64,000 nt of DNA from Nakamurella flavida (GCF_030811475.1 NZ_JAUSQV010000001.1:1573501-1637500), one strand, 5' to 3'. Positions 50,082-59,655 are shown, counted from the stretch's first letter. The notes: generated by a model not told the origin, from the sequence alone. Numbers and translations: made by a program.

Positions 50082-51434
50082 TCAGTCCTTCAGCGCGGCC
50101 GGATCGAAGTCGACCTTGCCGACGACGAGCCGGTTGATCCCCCACAGCACCACGCCGACGCCGAGCAGGATGAGCGCGAGCTGGTAGTCCGCCGCGGGTC
50201 GCCCGGACAGCGGCGTCACCAGGTACAGGCACGTGAGGATGCCGAGCACCGGCAGCCACGTCGGCGCCCGGAAGTGCTCGTGCTCGACCGGGTTCCGGCG
50301 CAGCACCAGGACAGCGATGTTGACGATGCAGAAGACGCCGAGCAGCAGCAGCGACGTGGTGCTGCCGAGCCGGGCCACGTCCATGGTGGCGACGAGCACG
50401 ACGGCGATGGCGCTGGTGAACAGGATCGCCGTCCACGGGGTCCGCTTGGACGGGTGCACCTGCGACAGGATCCGCGGGATCACCCGTTCCCGGCTCATCC
50501 CGTAGAGCAGCCGACTGGCCATCATCATGTTGATCAGGGCGGAGTTGGCCACCGCGAACAGGGCGATGAAGGCGAACACCCCGGGCGGCAGACTGGGGGC
50601 GCCGACGGCGACCACCTCGAGCAGCGCGCCGCTCCCCGCCTGCGCCAGCACATCGGTGGGCACGAGGGTGGACGAGGCGATGGCCACGAGAACGTAGATG
50701 ATCGCCGCGGCCCCCATGCCGAGCAGCATCGCCCGCGGGAAGGTCTTCGCCGGGTTCTTCGTCTCCTCGGCCATGTTGACCGAGTCCTCGAAGCCGACCA
50801 TCGCGAAGAAGGCCAGCGAGGTCGCCGAGGTGACGGCGAGCAGGGCCGAGGAATCGGCGGTGTTGATCTCGGCGAGCCGGGAGAAGTCGCCCTTGCCCTG
50901 CAGGACGGCGACCACGCCGATGCCGATGATCAGCAGCAACCCGCCGAGCTCGATGCAGGTGAGGACCACGTTGGCCCAGACCGCCTCGCCCACCCCGCGG
51001 AAGTTGATGTAGGCGACCAGCAGGATGAACAGCACGGCGACGGCCCAGGTGGGCAGGGTGACGAACTCCTTCAGGTAGGTGCCGCCGAAGGCCCGGGCGG
51101 CCGAGGACGCCGAGGTGATGCCCGAGGACATCACCGTGAAGGTGATCATGAAGGTGAGGAACTGGATGCCGAACGCCTTGTGCGCGTAGAGCGCGGCCCC
51201 CGCCGCCTGCGGATACTTCCCGACCAGCTCGAGATAGCTGAAGGCGGTGATGAACGCGACCGCGAAGGCCAGGAGGAACGGCAGCCACAGGGCCCCGCCG
51301 ACCTTGGCGGACACCTGACCGGTGAGGGCGTAGATCCCGGTGCCCAGGATGTCGCCGAGGACGAAGAAGAACAGGAGCTTGGGTCCGAGGGTCCGCTTGA
51401 GTTCCGGCTGCGCCTTCGTGTCGGTCTGCGTCAT
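50082..51434 (-). CDS. APC-superfamily amino-acid permease
   Basis: A 450-residue transporter with 12 membrane spans. The N-terminal span has the substrate-binding pattern FVLGDILGTGIYALTG, then a second conserved part FSYLELVGKYPQAAGAALY; span 6 has TSLAFFAMVGFEDSVNMAEETKNP, the APC family marker. Substrates of close relatives are cationic or small neutral amino acids, but this is not readable here. It ends the accessory block; glmM lies upstream on the same strand, 125 bases before its start. Confidence 0.93.
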   Translation of the reverse strand: MTQTDTKAQPELKRTLGPKLLFFFVLGDILGTGIYALTGQVSAKVGGALWLPFLLAFAVAFITAFSYLELVGKYPQAAGAALYAHKAFGIQFLTFMITFTVMSSGITSASSAARAFGGTYLKEFVTLPTWAVAVLFILLVAYINFRGVGEAVWANVVLTCIELGGLLLIIGIGVVAVLQGKGDFSRLAEINTADSSALLAVTSATSLAFFAMVGFEDSVNMAEETKNPAKTFPRAMLLGMGAAAIIYVLVAIASSTLVPTDVLAQAGSGALLEVVAVGAPSLPPGVFAFIALFAVANSALINMMMASRLLYGMSRERVIPRILSQVHPSKRTPWTAILFTSAIAVVLVATMDVARLGSTTSLLLLGVFCIVNIAVLVLRRNPVEHEHFRAPTWLPVLGILTCLYLVTPLSGRPAADYQLALILLGVGVVLWGINRLVVGKVDFDPAALKD

Positions 51435-51559
51435 GACGGAGGACCCCTCCCACCGGCCGCGCGGAACGCGCGGGATGACGGGAGTGTGCTCGCGCTGACC
51501 GCCGTCCGCGAGTTCGTTCGTGTAAAGCCTCTGTGAAGTGCGTCAGCGGCGGCGCGGAC

Positions 51560-52942
51560 TCAGACGGTGGCGACGACCGCGGCCACCCGCTCGGCGATCG
51601 ACCGGGCCTGGTCGGCCGTGGCCGCCTCGACCATCACACGGACCAGCGGCTCGGTGCCGGACGGCCGGAGCAGCACACGCCCCGCGGACCCCAGTTCGGC
51701 CTCCGCCCGGGTGACCGACTCGACGACGGCGGGCGCGGCGGCGACCCCGGCCTTGTCGCCGGTGACGCGCACGTTGATCAGGACCTGCGGGAACCGGGTC
51801 ACCAGCGTGGCCAGATCGGCGAGCGTGCGGCCCGTCGCCGACACCATCGACATGAGGTGCAGCGCGGAGAGCAGGCCGTCCCCGGTGGTGGCGTGGTCGG
51901 CCAGGATGAAGTGGCCGGACTGCTCGCCGCCGAGGGAGTACCCGCCGCGGTTCATCTCGGAGAGCACGTACCGGTCACCGACGCCGGTGGTGAGGACCGC
52001 GATCCCCGCCTTCTCCATCGCCTGGTGGAAGCCGATGTTCGCCATGACGGTGGTGACGACCGTGTCGTCGGTCAGCCGGCCCCGATCGCGGAGGGACACC
52101 GCGAGCAGGGCCAGGATGGCGTCCCCGTCGATCTCGGTGCCGTCGGCGGCCACGGCCAGGGCCCGGTCGGCGTCGCCGTCGTGCGCGATCCCGAGATCGG
52201 CGCCGTGGGCGACCACGGCGGCGCGGAGCCCGTCGAGATGGGTGGAACCCACCCCGTCGTTGATGTTGAGGCCGTCGGGGTCGCCGGCGATGACGACGAC
52301 CTCCGCGCCGGCCCGCCGGTAGACCTCGGGAGCCAGGGTGGACGCCGCACCGTGGGCGCAGTCGACCACGACCTTGAGCCCGGCGATCGGGTTGGGGGTG
52401 GCGATGAGCAGGTGGTCCAGGTACCGGCGCGATGCGTCGTCGGCCCGGCGGATCCGGCCGACCCCCTCGCCGGTGGGTCGCACCGCGGGTTCGCCCACGG
52501 CCGCCTCGATGGCGTCCTCGGCGGCGTCGGACAGCTTGCGGCCGCCGGCGGCGAAGATCTTGATCCCGTTGTCCGGCATCGCGTTGTGCGAGGCGGAGAT
52601 GACCACTCCGAGAGCGGCCCCCAGATCGGCGGTCAGGAAGGCGACCGCAGGCGTCGGCAGCACGCCGAGCAGCACCACGTCGACCCCGGCCGAGGCGAGC
52701 CCGGCAGCCACGGCGGCCTCGAGCATCTCGCCGCTGGCCCGCGGGTCACGGCCGACGACGGCGAGCGGACGTGCCGCTCGCAGCGCGTCGGAATCGGCCC
52801 CGGACGCCGCAACGGCGGCCCCGTCCACACCCTGGAGGGCGAGGACCTGGGCCGCCGCGGTGGCGAGTTGGAGCGCGAGTTCGGGGGTGAGGTCGGCGTT
52901 GGCCAGGCCACGCACACCGTCCGTCCCGAAGAGGCGTCCCAT
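51560..52942 (-). CDS. glmM: Phosphoglucosamine mutase
   Basis: Converts glucosamine-6-P to glucosamine-1-P, the step after GlmS. The 460-residue protein starts [12 protein letters not shown]. The catalytic phosphoserine is Ser118 in [13 protein letters not shown], the metal loop is HDGDADRAL, the sugar-specificity loop is GGEQSGH and the phosphate-binding loop is [12 protein letters not shown]. It follows rpsI after 8 bases, so rplM-rpsI-glmM are cotranscribed as in most actinobacteria. Confidence 0.97.
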   Translation of the reverse strand: MGRLFGTDGVRGLANADLTPELALQLATAAAQVLALQGVDGAAVAASGADSDALRAARPLAVVGRDPRASGEMLEAAVAAGLASAGVDVVLLGVLPTPAVAFLTADLGAALGVVISASHNAMPDNGIKIFAAGGRKLSDAAEDAIEAAVGEPAVRPTGEGVGRIRRADDASRRYLDHLLIATPNPIAGLKVVVDCAHGAASTLAPEVYRRAGAEVVVIAGDPDGLNINDGVGSTHLDGLRAAVVAHGADLGIAHDGDADRALAVAADGTEIDGDAILALLAVSLRDRGRLTDDTVVTTVMANIGFHQAMEKAGIAVLTTGVGDRYVLSEMNRGGYSLGGEQSGHFILADHATTGDGLLSALHLMSMVSATGRTLADLATLVTRFPQVLINVRVTGDKAGVAAAPAVVESVTRAEAELGSAGRVLLRPSGTEPLVRVMVEAATADQARSIAERVAAVVATV

Positions 52943-52950
52943 GCGCTGGA

Positions 52951-53517
52951 TCAGCGCTTGGAGTACTGGGGGGCCTTACGGGCCTTCTTCAGGCCGTACT
53001 TCTTGCGCTCGGTGGCGCGGGCGTCCCGGGTCAGGAAGCCGGCCTTCTTCAGGGCCGGACGGTCGTTCTCGTCCACCTCGATGAGGGCGCGGGCGATGGC
53101 CAGCCGCAGGGCACCGGCCTGGCCGGTGACGCCGCCGCCGTGCAGACGCGCGATGACGTCGTAGGTCTCGGCCTTCTCGAGGTTGACCAGCGGCTCCTTG
53201 ATCAGCTGCTGGTGGACCTTGTTCGGGAAGTAGTTGTCCAGCGTGCGCCCGTTGAGGGTGATGGTGCCGTTGCCGGGGATGAGCCGGATGCGGCACACGG
53301 CCTCCTTGCGGCGACCCACGGTCTGCACCGGGCGGTCCAGCACGACGGGCAGCGAGACCGAGGGGACGATCTCGGGCAGCTCGTGCGGCTCGACGTCGCT
53401 GGTGTTCTCGGTGTACTCGATGTCGTCACCGGCGGGGACGCTGTCGTCCTGCGGGAGGATCTCGGACTCGCTCACGTCACTGCCTTCGTACTCGGAGGTG
53501 GGGGTCGGCTCGGTCAC
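52951..53517 (-). CDS. rpsI: 30S ribosomal protein S9 with acidic N-terminal extension
   Basis: The S9 core is at about 62-188 ([50 protein letters not shown]) and ends [12 protein letters not shown], the tRNA-contacting tail. The first 60 residues are acidic and Ser/Glu/Asp-rich, longer than in most relatives. ATG 53517 overlaps the rplM stop (ATGA). Confidence 0.96.
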   Translation of the reverse strand: MTEPTPTSEYEGSDVSESEILPQDDSVPAGDDIEYTENTSDVEPHELPEIVPSVSLPVVLDRPVQTVGRRKEAVCRIRLIPGNGTITLNGRTLDNYFPNKVHQQLIKEPLVNLEKAETYDVIARLHGGGVTGQAGALRLAIARALIEVDENDRPALKKAGFLTRDARATERKKYGLKKARKAPQYSKR

Positions 53518-53957
53518 TGGGCGACCTGGGTGATCTCGAACGGCTGCGGCTGCTGCGCGATGTGCGGGTGGTTCGGGCCCGCGTACACCTTGAGCTTGCG
53601 ACCGACGGTGCGGCCCAGCGAGTTGTGCGGCAGCATGCCGAGCACGGCCTTCTCGACCAGGGTCTCGGGCTTGGTGTCGAGCATCTCGCCGACCGAGCGA
53701 CGACGCAGGCCGCCCGGGTAGCCGGAGTGCCGGTAGAGGAACTTGGTGTCCCGCTTGTTACCGGTCACCGCGACCTTCTCGGCGTTGATGATGACGACGA
53801 AGTCACCGGTGTCCGCGTGCGGCGCGTAGATCGCCTTGTGCTTGCCGCGCAGCAGCTGCGCAGCATGGCTGGCCAGCCGGCCGAGCACGACATCGGTCGC
53901 GTCGATCACGTGCCAGGCGTGGGTGACATCGCCCGGCTTGGGGCTGTACGTGCGCAC
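53514..53957 (-). CDS. rplM: 50S ribosomal protein L13
   Basis: GTG at 53957 ([19 protein letters not shown]) gives 147 residues, the standard length. Conserved parts: [45 protein letters not shown] and [10 protein letters not shown]. The frame remains open upstream but without homology. First gene of rplM-rpsI-glmM, with a leader of about 190 bases from its promoter. Confidence 0.97.
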   Translation of the reverse strand: MRTYSPKPGDVTHAWHVIDATDVVLGRLASHAAQLLRGKHKAIYAPHADTGDFVVIINAEKVAVTGNKRDTKFLYRHSGYPGGLRRRSVGEMLDTKPETLVEKAVLGMLPHNSLGRTVGRKLKVYAGPNHPHIAQQPQPFEITQVAQ

Positions 53958-54150
53958 GGATATGCCTCTTGTCTTCTGCCTGTGTCTGGCGCTGCCGAAA
54001 CATGCGCCCTGTCGTGTCGGCGCACTCCCGCAGACCCCGCCCGGATGGGAACATCCGGGCCGAGCCCTCGCCGCCGATTCCGTTCCACCGGCACCGCGAG
54101 GCGCTCCACAGCAGAACGGCGCGCAGCGACAACCGGCGCACCGAAGGACC

Positions 54151-54180
54151 AGACTACCGCGCCCGCCCGGCACCGGTCAA
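54151..54180 (-). promoter_or_regulatory. Promoter of rplM-rpsI-glmM
   Basis: On the minus strand, -35 TTGACC (54175-54180), an 18-base spacer and -10 TAGTCT (54151-54156). Predicted start near 54144, leaving a leader of about 187 bases that could hold an autoregulatory L13 site. Its -35 overlaps the T-tract of the preceding terminator. Confidence 0.65.
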
Positions 54181-54215
54181 AATGCCGGGGCCGGCCGCCC
54201 CGCCGGCCCCCCGGC
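54177..54215 (-). terminator. Terminator of the infA-truA transcript
   Basis: Hairpin with arms 54184-54195 and 54202-54215, 12 pairs with a 2-nt bulge and a 6-nt loop, followed on the minus strand by ATTTTG at 54177-54183. It begins 76 bases past the truA stop. One of the few with a T-run in the window. Confidence 0.7.
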
Positions 54216-54224
54216 CCAGCGTCC

Positions 54225-54268
54225 GGACGGAGCACGGACGGAGCACGGACGGAACCCGAACGGAGCCG
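54225..54268. repeat. Four 11-bp tandem repeats after truA
   Basis: GGACGGAGCAC at 54225-54235 and 54236-54246, then GGACGGAACCC (54247-54257) and GAACGGAGCCG (54258-54268). Lies between the truA stop and its terminator. Confidence 0.75.
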
Positions 54269-54290
54269 GGGCAGCGCTACCGGGCCCTGC

Positions 54291-55226
54291 TCAGCCGACC
54301 TCGTCGGCCGACCGGGTCGCCCGCGTCGCACCCACCCGGTCCGCCAGTTCACGGTCCGGCGGGTAGTCCACGGCCATCAGGGTCAGCCCGTGTGCCGGGG
54401 CGACGTGCACGGCGGCGGTGCGCACGCCGGCGGCCAGCACGGCCGCGGGCATCTCCACGGGCGCCCTGCCCTGGCCCACCGCCACCAGGGCACCGACCAG
54501 CGCGCGGACCATGGAGTGGCAGAAGGCATCGGCACTGACGAGGATGTGCACCTCGTCACCGGACACCCGCTCGACGTCCAGCCGTTGCAGTTCCCGGATG
54601 GTCGTCGCCCCCTCCCGTGGGCGGCAGAACGCGGCGAAGTCGTGCAGCCCGAGCAGAGCCGTCGCGGACCGTCGCATCAGGGCGTGGTCGAGCTCCCGGC
54701 GCAGGGCCAGGACGAAGGAGCGGTCCATCGGGCTGGCGCCCCAGTCCGAGGTCGCCACCCGATAGCGGTAGTGCCGCCGCAGGGCTGCGAACCGGGCGTC
54801 GAAACCCGGCGCGGCAGCTGCGATCCCCCTGACCCGCACATCGGGCGGCAGCAGCCCGGCGAGCCGTCGGTTCAACCCGACGAGGGCAGCCGTGGGGGCG
54901 GGCAGATTGCCCTGCCGCGGGGTGAGGGCGGCCAGGGCGGTCGGGTCGACGTCGATGTGCGCGACCTGACCGAGAGCGTGCACACCGGCATCCGTCCGCC
55001 CGGCGACGACGAGCGGCACCGGGGCTCGCAGCACGGTACGGAGCGACTCCCCCAGTACCCCGGCGACGGTGCGTCGACCGGGCTGCACCGCCCACCCGGA
55101 GAAGTCGGTGCCGTCGTAGGACAGGTCCAGGCGCAACCGGACGGACGCCGGCCCCGGGCCTGCTTGCACCCCGGGAACGACGACGACGGGCGCCCCCTGC
55201 TGGGGACGCCCGTCGTGGTCTGTCAT
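54291..55226 (-). CDS. truA: tRNA pseudouridine(38-40) synthase
   Basis: Isomerises uridines at positions 38-40 of tRNA. ATG 55226 gives 311 residues; an upstream in-frame start (55292) would overlap rplQ and is less likely. Catalytic Asp79 is in VVAGRTDAGVHALG, and LSYDGTDFSGWAVQ and RRHYRYRV are family marks, with FCHSMVRALVGALVAVG near the end. Last gene of the infA-rplQ-truA operon, 62 bases after rplQ. Confidence 0.96.
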   Translation of the reverse strand: MTDHDGRPQQGAPVVVVPGVQAGPGPASVRLRLDLSYDGTDFSGWAVQPGRRTVAGVLGESLRTVLRAPVPLVVAGRTDAGVHALGQVAHIDVDPTALAALTPRQGNLPAPTAALVGLNRRLAGLLPPDVRVRGIAAAAPGFDARFAALRRHYRYRVATSDWGASPMDRSFVLALRRELDHALMRRSATALLGLHDFAAFCRPREGATTIRELQRLDVERVSGDEVHILVSADAFCHSMVRALVGALVAVGQGRAPVEMPAAVLAAGVRTAAVHVAPAHGLTLMAVDYPPDRELADRVGATRATRSADEVG

Positions 55227-55288
55227 GGTCCTGCGCACCGTCGCGTGGTCAGTGTCCCGCCGACGCCCGAGGGCGACGACGGATCGAC

Positions 55289-56005
55289 TCACTTGGTGGT
55301 GTCGGAACCCTCGGCCGGGGCCTGGGACGGGGCCGGGACGGCCTTGCCCTGGTCGTCGGCGTCGGCGTCGCCGGGGGCGACGGCACCTTCGGCCGGCTCC
55401 TGCGACGGGCCCGCGGGCTCGTCGACGGTGCCGGACTCGGCCTGCTCACCGGCGGCGACGGAACCCTCGGCGGGATCCTGATCGGCGGCCAGCGTGCTCT
55501 GCGCGGGCGCCGAGGCGCCCTCGGCGGGAGCGTCGGCATCGGTCTCGACCGCAGCGGCGGAACCGCTGGACGCGGCGACCCGCGCGGAGCGGTTGCCACC
55601 GGCGCTCGCGGCCCGACGGGCGACCTTGCCGGCGGCCGAGGACACGGTCTCCTCGTCGACCAGCTCGATGATCGCCATGGGGGCGTTGTCGCCCTTGCGC
55701 GGGCCGGTCTTGATGATCCGGGTGTACCCGCCGTCGCGGGTCGCGAAGGACGGCCCGATCTCGGCGAACATCTTGTGCACCACGTCCTTGTCGCGGATGA
55801 CCTTCATGACCTCGCGGCGGGCGTGCAGCGTGCCCTGCTTGGTCGTGGTGATCAGCTTCTCCGCGTACGGGCGCAGCCGCTTGGCCTTGGTCTCGGTGGT
55901 CTGGATGCGGCCGTGCTCGAAGAGCGACTGGGCGAGGTTCGCCAGGATGTGACGCTCGTGGGCCGGCGAACCGCCGAGACGGGGACCCTTGGGAGGAGTG
56001 GGCAT
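55289..56005 (-). CDS. rplQ: 50S ribosomal protein L17 with long acidic C-terminal extension
   Basis: ATG 56005 ([17 protein letters not shown]) gives 238 residues. The conserved L17 core is 1-125 ([48 protein letters not shown]). The remaining 110 residues are Ala, Glu, Asp, Pro and Gly, with four PAEG motifs; actinobacterial L17 proteins often have a tail, but this one is long. Follows rpoA after a 202-base gap containing a strong hairpin. Confidence 0.95.
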   Translation of the reverse strand: MPTPPKGPRLGGSPAHERHILANLAQSLFEHGRIQTTETKAKRLRPYAEKLITTTKQGTLHARREVMKVIRDKDVVHKMFAEIGPSFATRDGGYTRIIKTGPRKGDNAPMAIIELVDEETVSSAAGKVARRAASAGGNRSARVAASSGSAAAVETDADAPAEGASAPAQSTLAADQDPAEGSVAAGEQAESGTVDEPAGPSQEPAEGAVAPGDADADDQGKAVPAPSQAPAEGSDTTK

Positions 56006-56164
56006 GGGTGCACTTCTTTCTGGTCGTGGTCCGCGTGGGCGTGGCGCCCTGGCGGGTGAGGCGACGGTCCGGGAGCGAACTCCCGGGCGTCGACGGTGTC
56101 CTGTCCGTGTTCGGCGTTCCGACGGGGCCGGAGCGCCGCCCATCCGCGGTGCGGATGGACCGGT

Positions 56165-56198
56165 GGCGTGACCCGTCCCGGTGAGGACGGGTCACGCC
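56165..56198 (-). terminator. Hairpin between rpoA and rplQ
   Basis: Perfect 14-bp stem, arms 56165-56178 and 56185-56198, with a 6-nt loop, 10 bases after the rpoA stop. No T-run. Within an operon it may act as a partial terminator or RNA processing or stability element rather than a full stop. Confidence 0.6.
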
Positions 56199-56207
56199 GG
56201 TGGTGCG

Positions 56208-57368
56208 TCAGATCTGCTCGGTCTCCGCGTAGTCCGTGTCGTCGGACTGCGGGGCCTCGGTGTTGCCCGGGTTCGCGGTGGCACCGAAGCCGGGGCCGTC
56301 CGGGGTGAAGCCGGGGTCGTACGTGACATCGCTGATGCCGTTGGCCGCGGGCGTCCCGTCCAGCTCGACGTCGTCGTCGGACCACTCGGTGTCGCTGTAG
56401 GCCAGGGCAGCGGCGGCCGGGTCGAACCCTGCCGGCGAGTCCTTCAGGGACAGGCCCATGCCGGCGAGCTTGATCTTGACCTCGTCGATGGACTTCTGCC
56501 CGAAGTTGCGGATGTCGAGCAGGTCCGCCTCGGTGCGGGAGACGAGCTCGCCGACCGTGTGGATGCCCTCGCGCTTGAGGCAGTTGTAGGAGCGGACGGT
56601 CAGGTCCATCTCCTCGATCGGCAGCGCGAACGCGGCGATGTGGTCGGCCTCGGCCGGGCTCGGCCCGATCTCGATGCCCTCGGCGTCGACGTTGAGCTCG
56701 CGGGCCAGGCCGAACAGCTCGACCAGGGTGGTGCCGGCCGAGGCCAGCGCGTCCCGGGGGGTGATCGACGGCTTGGTCTCGACGTCCAGCACGAGGCGGT
56801 CGAAGTCGGTGCGCTGCTCGACGCGGGTGGCCTCGACGCGGTACGTGACCTTGAGGACCGGGGAGTAGATCGAGTCGACCGGGATGCGGCCGATCTCGGC
56901 CCCGACGACCTTGTTGGGCGAGGCGGGGACGTAGCCACGGCCACGCTCCACGACCAGCTCGATCTCGAGCTTGCCCTTCTTGGTCAGGGTGGCCAGCTTC
57001 AGGTCCTGGTTGTGCACCGTGACACCGGCCGGGGGCGCGATGTCGGCGGCGGTCACGTCGCCGGGACCCTGCTTGCGCAGGTACATGGTGACGGGCTCGT
57101 CGTCCTCGGAGGAGACGACCAGCGACTTGAGGTTGAGGATCAGCTCGGTGACGTCCTCCTTCACACCCGGGACGGTCGTGAACTCGTGCAGCACACCGTC
57201 GATGCGGATGCTGGTGACCGAGGCACCGGGGATGGACGACAGGAGCGTGCGACGGAGCGAGTTGCCGAGGGTGTACCCGAAACCGGGCTCGAGCGGCTCG
57301 ATGACGAACCGGGAGCGGTTGTCGGCCACGCCTTCCTCGGCGAGCGAGGGGCGCTGGGAGATCAGCAC
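56208..57368 (-). CDS. rpoA: RNA polymerase alpha subunit
   Basis: Core RNA polymerase subunit for assembly and promoter UP-element binding. I choose GTG 57368 (VLISQRPSL) behind AAGGGG, matching the family; the ATG 42 bases upstream would add 14 residues. The protein has 386 residues: an N-terminal dimerisation domain ([36 protein letters not shown]) to about 230, then the C-terminal domain at about 250-315 ([31 protein letters not shown]). An acidic tail of about 65 residues follows the C-terminal domain, which is longer than in most actinobacteria. Confidence 0.97.
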   Translation of the reverse strand: MLISQRPSLAEEGVADNRSRFVIEPLEPGFGYTLGNSLRRTLLSSIPGASVTSIRIDGVLHEFTTVPGVKEDVTELILNLKSLVVSSEDDEPVTMYLRKQGPGDVTAADIAPPAGVTVHNQDLKLATLTKKGKLEIELVVERGRGYVPASPNKVVGAEIGRIPVDSIYSPVLKVTYRVEATRVEQRTDFDRLVLDVETKPSITPRDALASAGTTLVELFGLARELNVDAEGIEIGPSPAEADHIAAFALPIEEMDLTVRSYNCLKREGIHTVGELVSRTEADLLDIRNFGQKSIDEVKIKLAGMGLSLKDSPAGFDPAAAALAYSDTEWSDDDVELDGTPAANGISDVTYDPGFTPDGPGFGATANPGNTEAPQSDDTDYAETEQI

Positions 57369-57462
57369 AGAAGGTCCCCTTCCTGGGGTCTGCATGATGA
57401 CGTCCGCCATATGACGTCATGCGAGGGAGCGTCCTGCGCCGGGCCGGGGCCCGACGGAGGCG

Positions 57463-57488
57463 GCCGTCCCGGTGAGGACCGGGACGGC
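57463..57488 (-). terminator. Hairpin between rpsD and rpoA (inner)
   Basis: Perfect 11-bp stem GCCGTCCCGGT/ACCGGGACGGC (57463-57473, 57478-57488), 4-nt loop. Second of two stems in this 169-base gap; possible attenuator or processing site. Confidence 0.5.
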
Positions 57489-57495
57489 ACACGTG

Positions 57496-57530
57496 CGCGC
57501 CACCGGACCCCCTGCGGGGTCCGGCGGCGC
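57496..57530 (-). terminator. Hairpin just downstream of rpsD
   Basis: Stem of 9 perfect pairs (57503-57511 with 57516-57524), a mismatch and 5-6 more pairs outward, loop CTGC, starting 8 bases past the rpsD stop. No T-run. Together with the stem at 57463-57488 it could limit read-through into rpoA. Confidence 0.5.
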
Positions 57531-57537
57531 GACGGGA

Positions 57538-58143
57538 TCACTTGGAGTAGAACTCGACGATCAGCTGCTCGGTGATCTGCGAATCGATCTGCGCCCGCAC
57601 GGGCACCGAGTGGATGAGGATCTGCAGCGAGTTCGGGACCACCTTGAGCCAGGCGGGGGTGGGGCGCTCACCGAACGTCTGGCGAGCCAGCTCGAACGGG
57701 AAGGTCTCCACCGACTGCTTGCGCACGGTGATGATGTCGTACTGCTCGACGCGGTACGACGGGACGTCCACGCGCACACCGTTGACCAGGAAGTGGCCGT
57801 GGGTGACGAGCTGACGGGACGCGCGCCGCGTGCGGGCCAGGCCCGCGCGGTAGACGACGTTGTCCAGACGCGACTCGAGGATCTGCAGCAGGGTCTCGCC
57901 GGTCTTGCCGGGACGACCGGCGGCCTCGGCGTAGTAACGACGGAACTGCTTCTCCATGACGCCGTAGGTGAAGCGGGCCTTCTGCTTCTCCTGCAGCTGC
58001 GTCAGGTATTCCTTCTCCTTGGTCCGCGCGCGGCCGTGCTGGCCGGGCGGGAAGGGACGGCGCTCGAAGGCGACGTCGCCGCCGACGAGGTCGACCTTCA
58101 GGCGGCGGGACTTCTTCGTGATGGGTCCGGTGTAACGAGCCAT
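57538..58143 (-). CDS. rpsD: 30S ribosomal protein S4
   Basis: ATG 58143 (MARYTGPITKKSRRLKVDL) gives 201 residues, the normal length. The S4 RNA-binding domain is at about 92-155 (RLDNVVYRAGLARTRRASRQLV, GHFLVNGVRVDVPSYRV), and the end EQLIVEFYSK is canonical. The N-terminal zinc-type Cys knuckle is absent, as in many actinobacteria (C-minus form). Part of the rpsM-rpsK-rpsD-rpoA-rplQ run; 25 bases behind rpsK. Confidence 0.97.
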   Translation of the reverse strand: MARYTGPITKKSRRLKVDLVGGDVAFERRPFPPGQHGRARTKEKEYLTQLQEKQKARFTYGVMEKQFRRYYAEAAGRPGKTGETLLQILESRLDNVVYRAGLARTRRASRQLVTHGHFLVNGVRVDVPSYRVEQYDIITVRKQSVETFPFELARQTFGERPTPAWLKVVPNSLQILIHSVPVRAQIDSQITEQLIVEFYSK

Positions 58144-58168
58144 GATCGGGGGTTCCTTTCTCGACTCG

Positions 58169-58579
58169 TCAGACCCGGCGCCGCTTGGGCGGTCGGGTGC
58201 CGTTGTGAGCCTGCGGGGTGACGTCGGAGATCGCGCCGACCTCGAGGCCGGCTGCCTGCAGGGACCGGATGGCCGTCTCGCGACCCGAACCCGGGCCCTT
58301 GACGAACACATCGACCTTGCGCATGCCGTGCTCGATGGCCTGGCGGGCGGCGTTCTCGGCCGCCATCTGCGCCGCGAACGGCGTGGACTTGCGCGAGCCC
58401 TTGAAGCCGACGTGGCCGGCGGAGGCCCAGGAGATCACCGCTCCGGTGGGATCGGTGATCGAGACGATGGTGTTGTTGAACGTGCTCTTGATATGGGCGT
58501 GCCCATGCGAGACGTTCTTCTTCTCCTTGCGGCGGATCTTCTTGACGGCCGCGGAGCCCTGACGGGACTTGGGGGGCAT
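58169..58579 (-). CDS. rpsK: 30S ribosomal protein S11
   Basis: ATG 58579 gives 136 residues. [41 protein letters not shown] and [19 protein letters not shown] are diagnostic, and the end [10 protein letters not shown] is normal. Starts 4 bases after the rpsM stop. Confidence 0.97.
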   Translation of the reverse strand: MPPKSRQGSAAVKKIRRKEKKNVSHGHAHIKSTFNNTIVSITDPTGAVISWASAGHVGFKGSRKSTPFAAQMAAENAARQAIEHGMRKVDVFVKGPGSGRETAIRSLQAAGLEVGAISDVTPQAHNGTRPPKRRRV

Positions 58580-58583
58580 GGGA

Positions 58584-58961
58584 TTACCTGGCCTTCTTCT
58601 TGCCGGCGATCGTCTTCTTCGGACCCTTGCGCGTGCGCGCGTTGGTCTTGGTCCGCTGACCGCGGACCGGCAGGTGGCGGCGGTGCCGCAGACCCTGGTA
58701 GGAGCCGATCTCCATCTTGCGACGGATGTCGGACTGCACCTCGCGTCGCAGGTCACCCTCGACCTTGAACTCGTGGGCCTCGATCTGATCGCGCAGGGCC
58801 AGGAGGTCCTCGTCGGACAGATCCTTGGTGCGCAGGTCCGGGCTGATCCCGGCGGACGTCAACAGTTCGAGCGCGCGGGTGCGCCCGATCCCGTAGATGT
58901 AGGTCAGTGCGACCTCCATCCGCTTGTCGCGGGGGAGGTCGACACCGGCGAGTCGTGCCAT
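58584..58961 (-). CDS. rpsM: 30S ribosomal protein S13
   Basis: ATG 58961 ([19 protein letters not shown]) gives 125 residues. The helix-two-turns-helix region [15 protein letters not shown] and the C-terminal [27 protein letters not shown] are canonical and contact tRNA and S19. Follows rpmJ after 170 bases with only weak stem elements. Confidence 0.97.
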   Translation of the reverse strand: MARLAGVDLPRDKRMEVALTYIYGIGRTRALELLTSAGISPDLRTKDLSDEDLLALRDQIEAHEFKVEGDLRREVQSDIRRKMEIGSYQGLRHRRHLPVRGQRTKTNARTRKGPKKTIAGKKKAR

Positions 58962-59131
58962 CTGGCACACGCTCCTTCTTCGGTGCCACAGGTGTCGGTC
59001 GTGTCCCGTCCCGGAGATCTCTCCCGGGCCCCGGCCTGTGGTCCGGGGGTGTACCGCCACACCTAACGAGGGTGGCGATGTGGTGACACGATGAAACGAC
59101 CGGCCGCGGGTGCGACCGGCCTGACGTCACA

Positions 59132-59245
59132 TCAGCCCTGACGCTGCTTGTGACGCACGTTCTCGCAGATGACCTGGACGCGTCCGTGCCGGCGGATCAC
59201 CTTGCACTTCTCGCAGATCTTCTTGACGCTGGGCTGAACCTTCAC
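59132..59245 (-). CDS. rpmJ: 50S ribosomal protein L36 (zinc-binding C+ form)
   Basis: A 37-residue protein starting at GTG 59245. The zinc-ribbon ligands Cys11, Cys14, Cys27 and His32 are all present ([24 protein letters not shown]). This is the zinc-containing form; a zinc-free paralogue may exist elsewhere. GAGGAAAG precedes the start. Confidence 0.96.
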   Translation of the reverse strand: MKVQPSVKKICEKCKVIRRHGRVQVICENVRHKQRQG

Positions 59246-59361
59246 GGCTTTCCTCACTCGAGTACCGGACCCACGTCGGGCCCGGACCACGCACGGCCGA
59301 TCGGCCGCGCTCCCTATCGGTCCTCCGGCGGAGGCCGATCGTCCCGGGGTCTCCCCCGGGC

Positions 59362-59381
59362 CCGCCCCAGAGCAGGGGCGG
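59362..59381 (-). terminator. Hairpin between infA and rpmJ
   Basis: Perfect 7-bp stem CCGCCCC/GGGGCGG (59362-59368, 59375-59381) with a 6-nt loop, within the 188-base infA-rpmJ gap. Weak evidence for a processing site or attenuator. Confidence 0.35.
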
Positions 59382-59433
59382 CTGGTGCAGGTGGTGCCGG
59401 CGGACCGAACCGCCGCCACACGGACCCGACGGC

Positions 59434-59655
59434 CTACTTGTAGCGGTAGACGATCCGGCCGCGGGACAGGTCGTAGGGCGAGAGCTCCACGACGACCCGG
59501 TCCTCGGGGAGGATGCGGATGTAGTGCTGCCGCATCTTCCCGCTGATGTGGGCCAGGACCCGGTGGCCGTTCTCCAGCTCCACCCGGAACATCGCGTTGG
59601 GCAGAGGCTCGACCACGCGACCCTCGACCTCGATGGCCCCGTCTTTCTTGCCCAT
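59434..59655 (-). CDS. infA: Translation initiation factor IF-1
   Basis: A 73-residue OB-fold protein, near-identical in form to all actinobacterial IF-1: [19 protein letters not shown], the RNA-binding [18 protein letters not shown] and the end [11 protein letters not shown]. It binds the A site of the 30S subunit during initiation. First gene of infA-rpmJ-rpsM-rpsK-rpsD-rpoA-rplQ-truA. Confidence 0.98.
   Translation of the reverse strand: MGKKDGAIEVEGRVVEPLPNAMFRVELENGHRVLAHISGKMRQHYIRILPEDRVVVELSPYDLSRGRIVYRYK

Larger units (their letters stand above)
53958..54290. other. Gap between truA and rplM
   Basis: 333 bases without a gene. Contains the rplM promoter and leader, the truA terminator and short 11-bp repeats, all listed separately. 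Confidence 0.7.
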
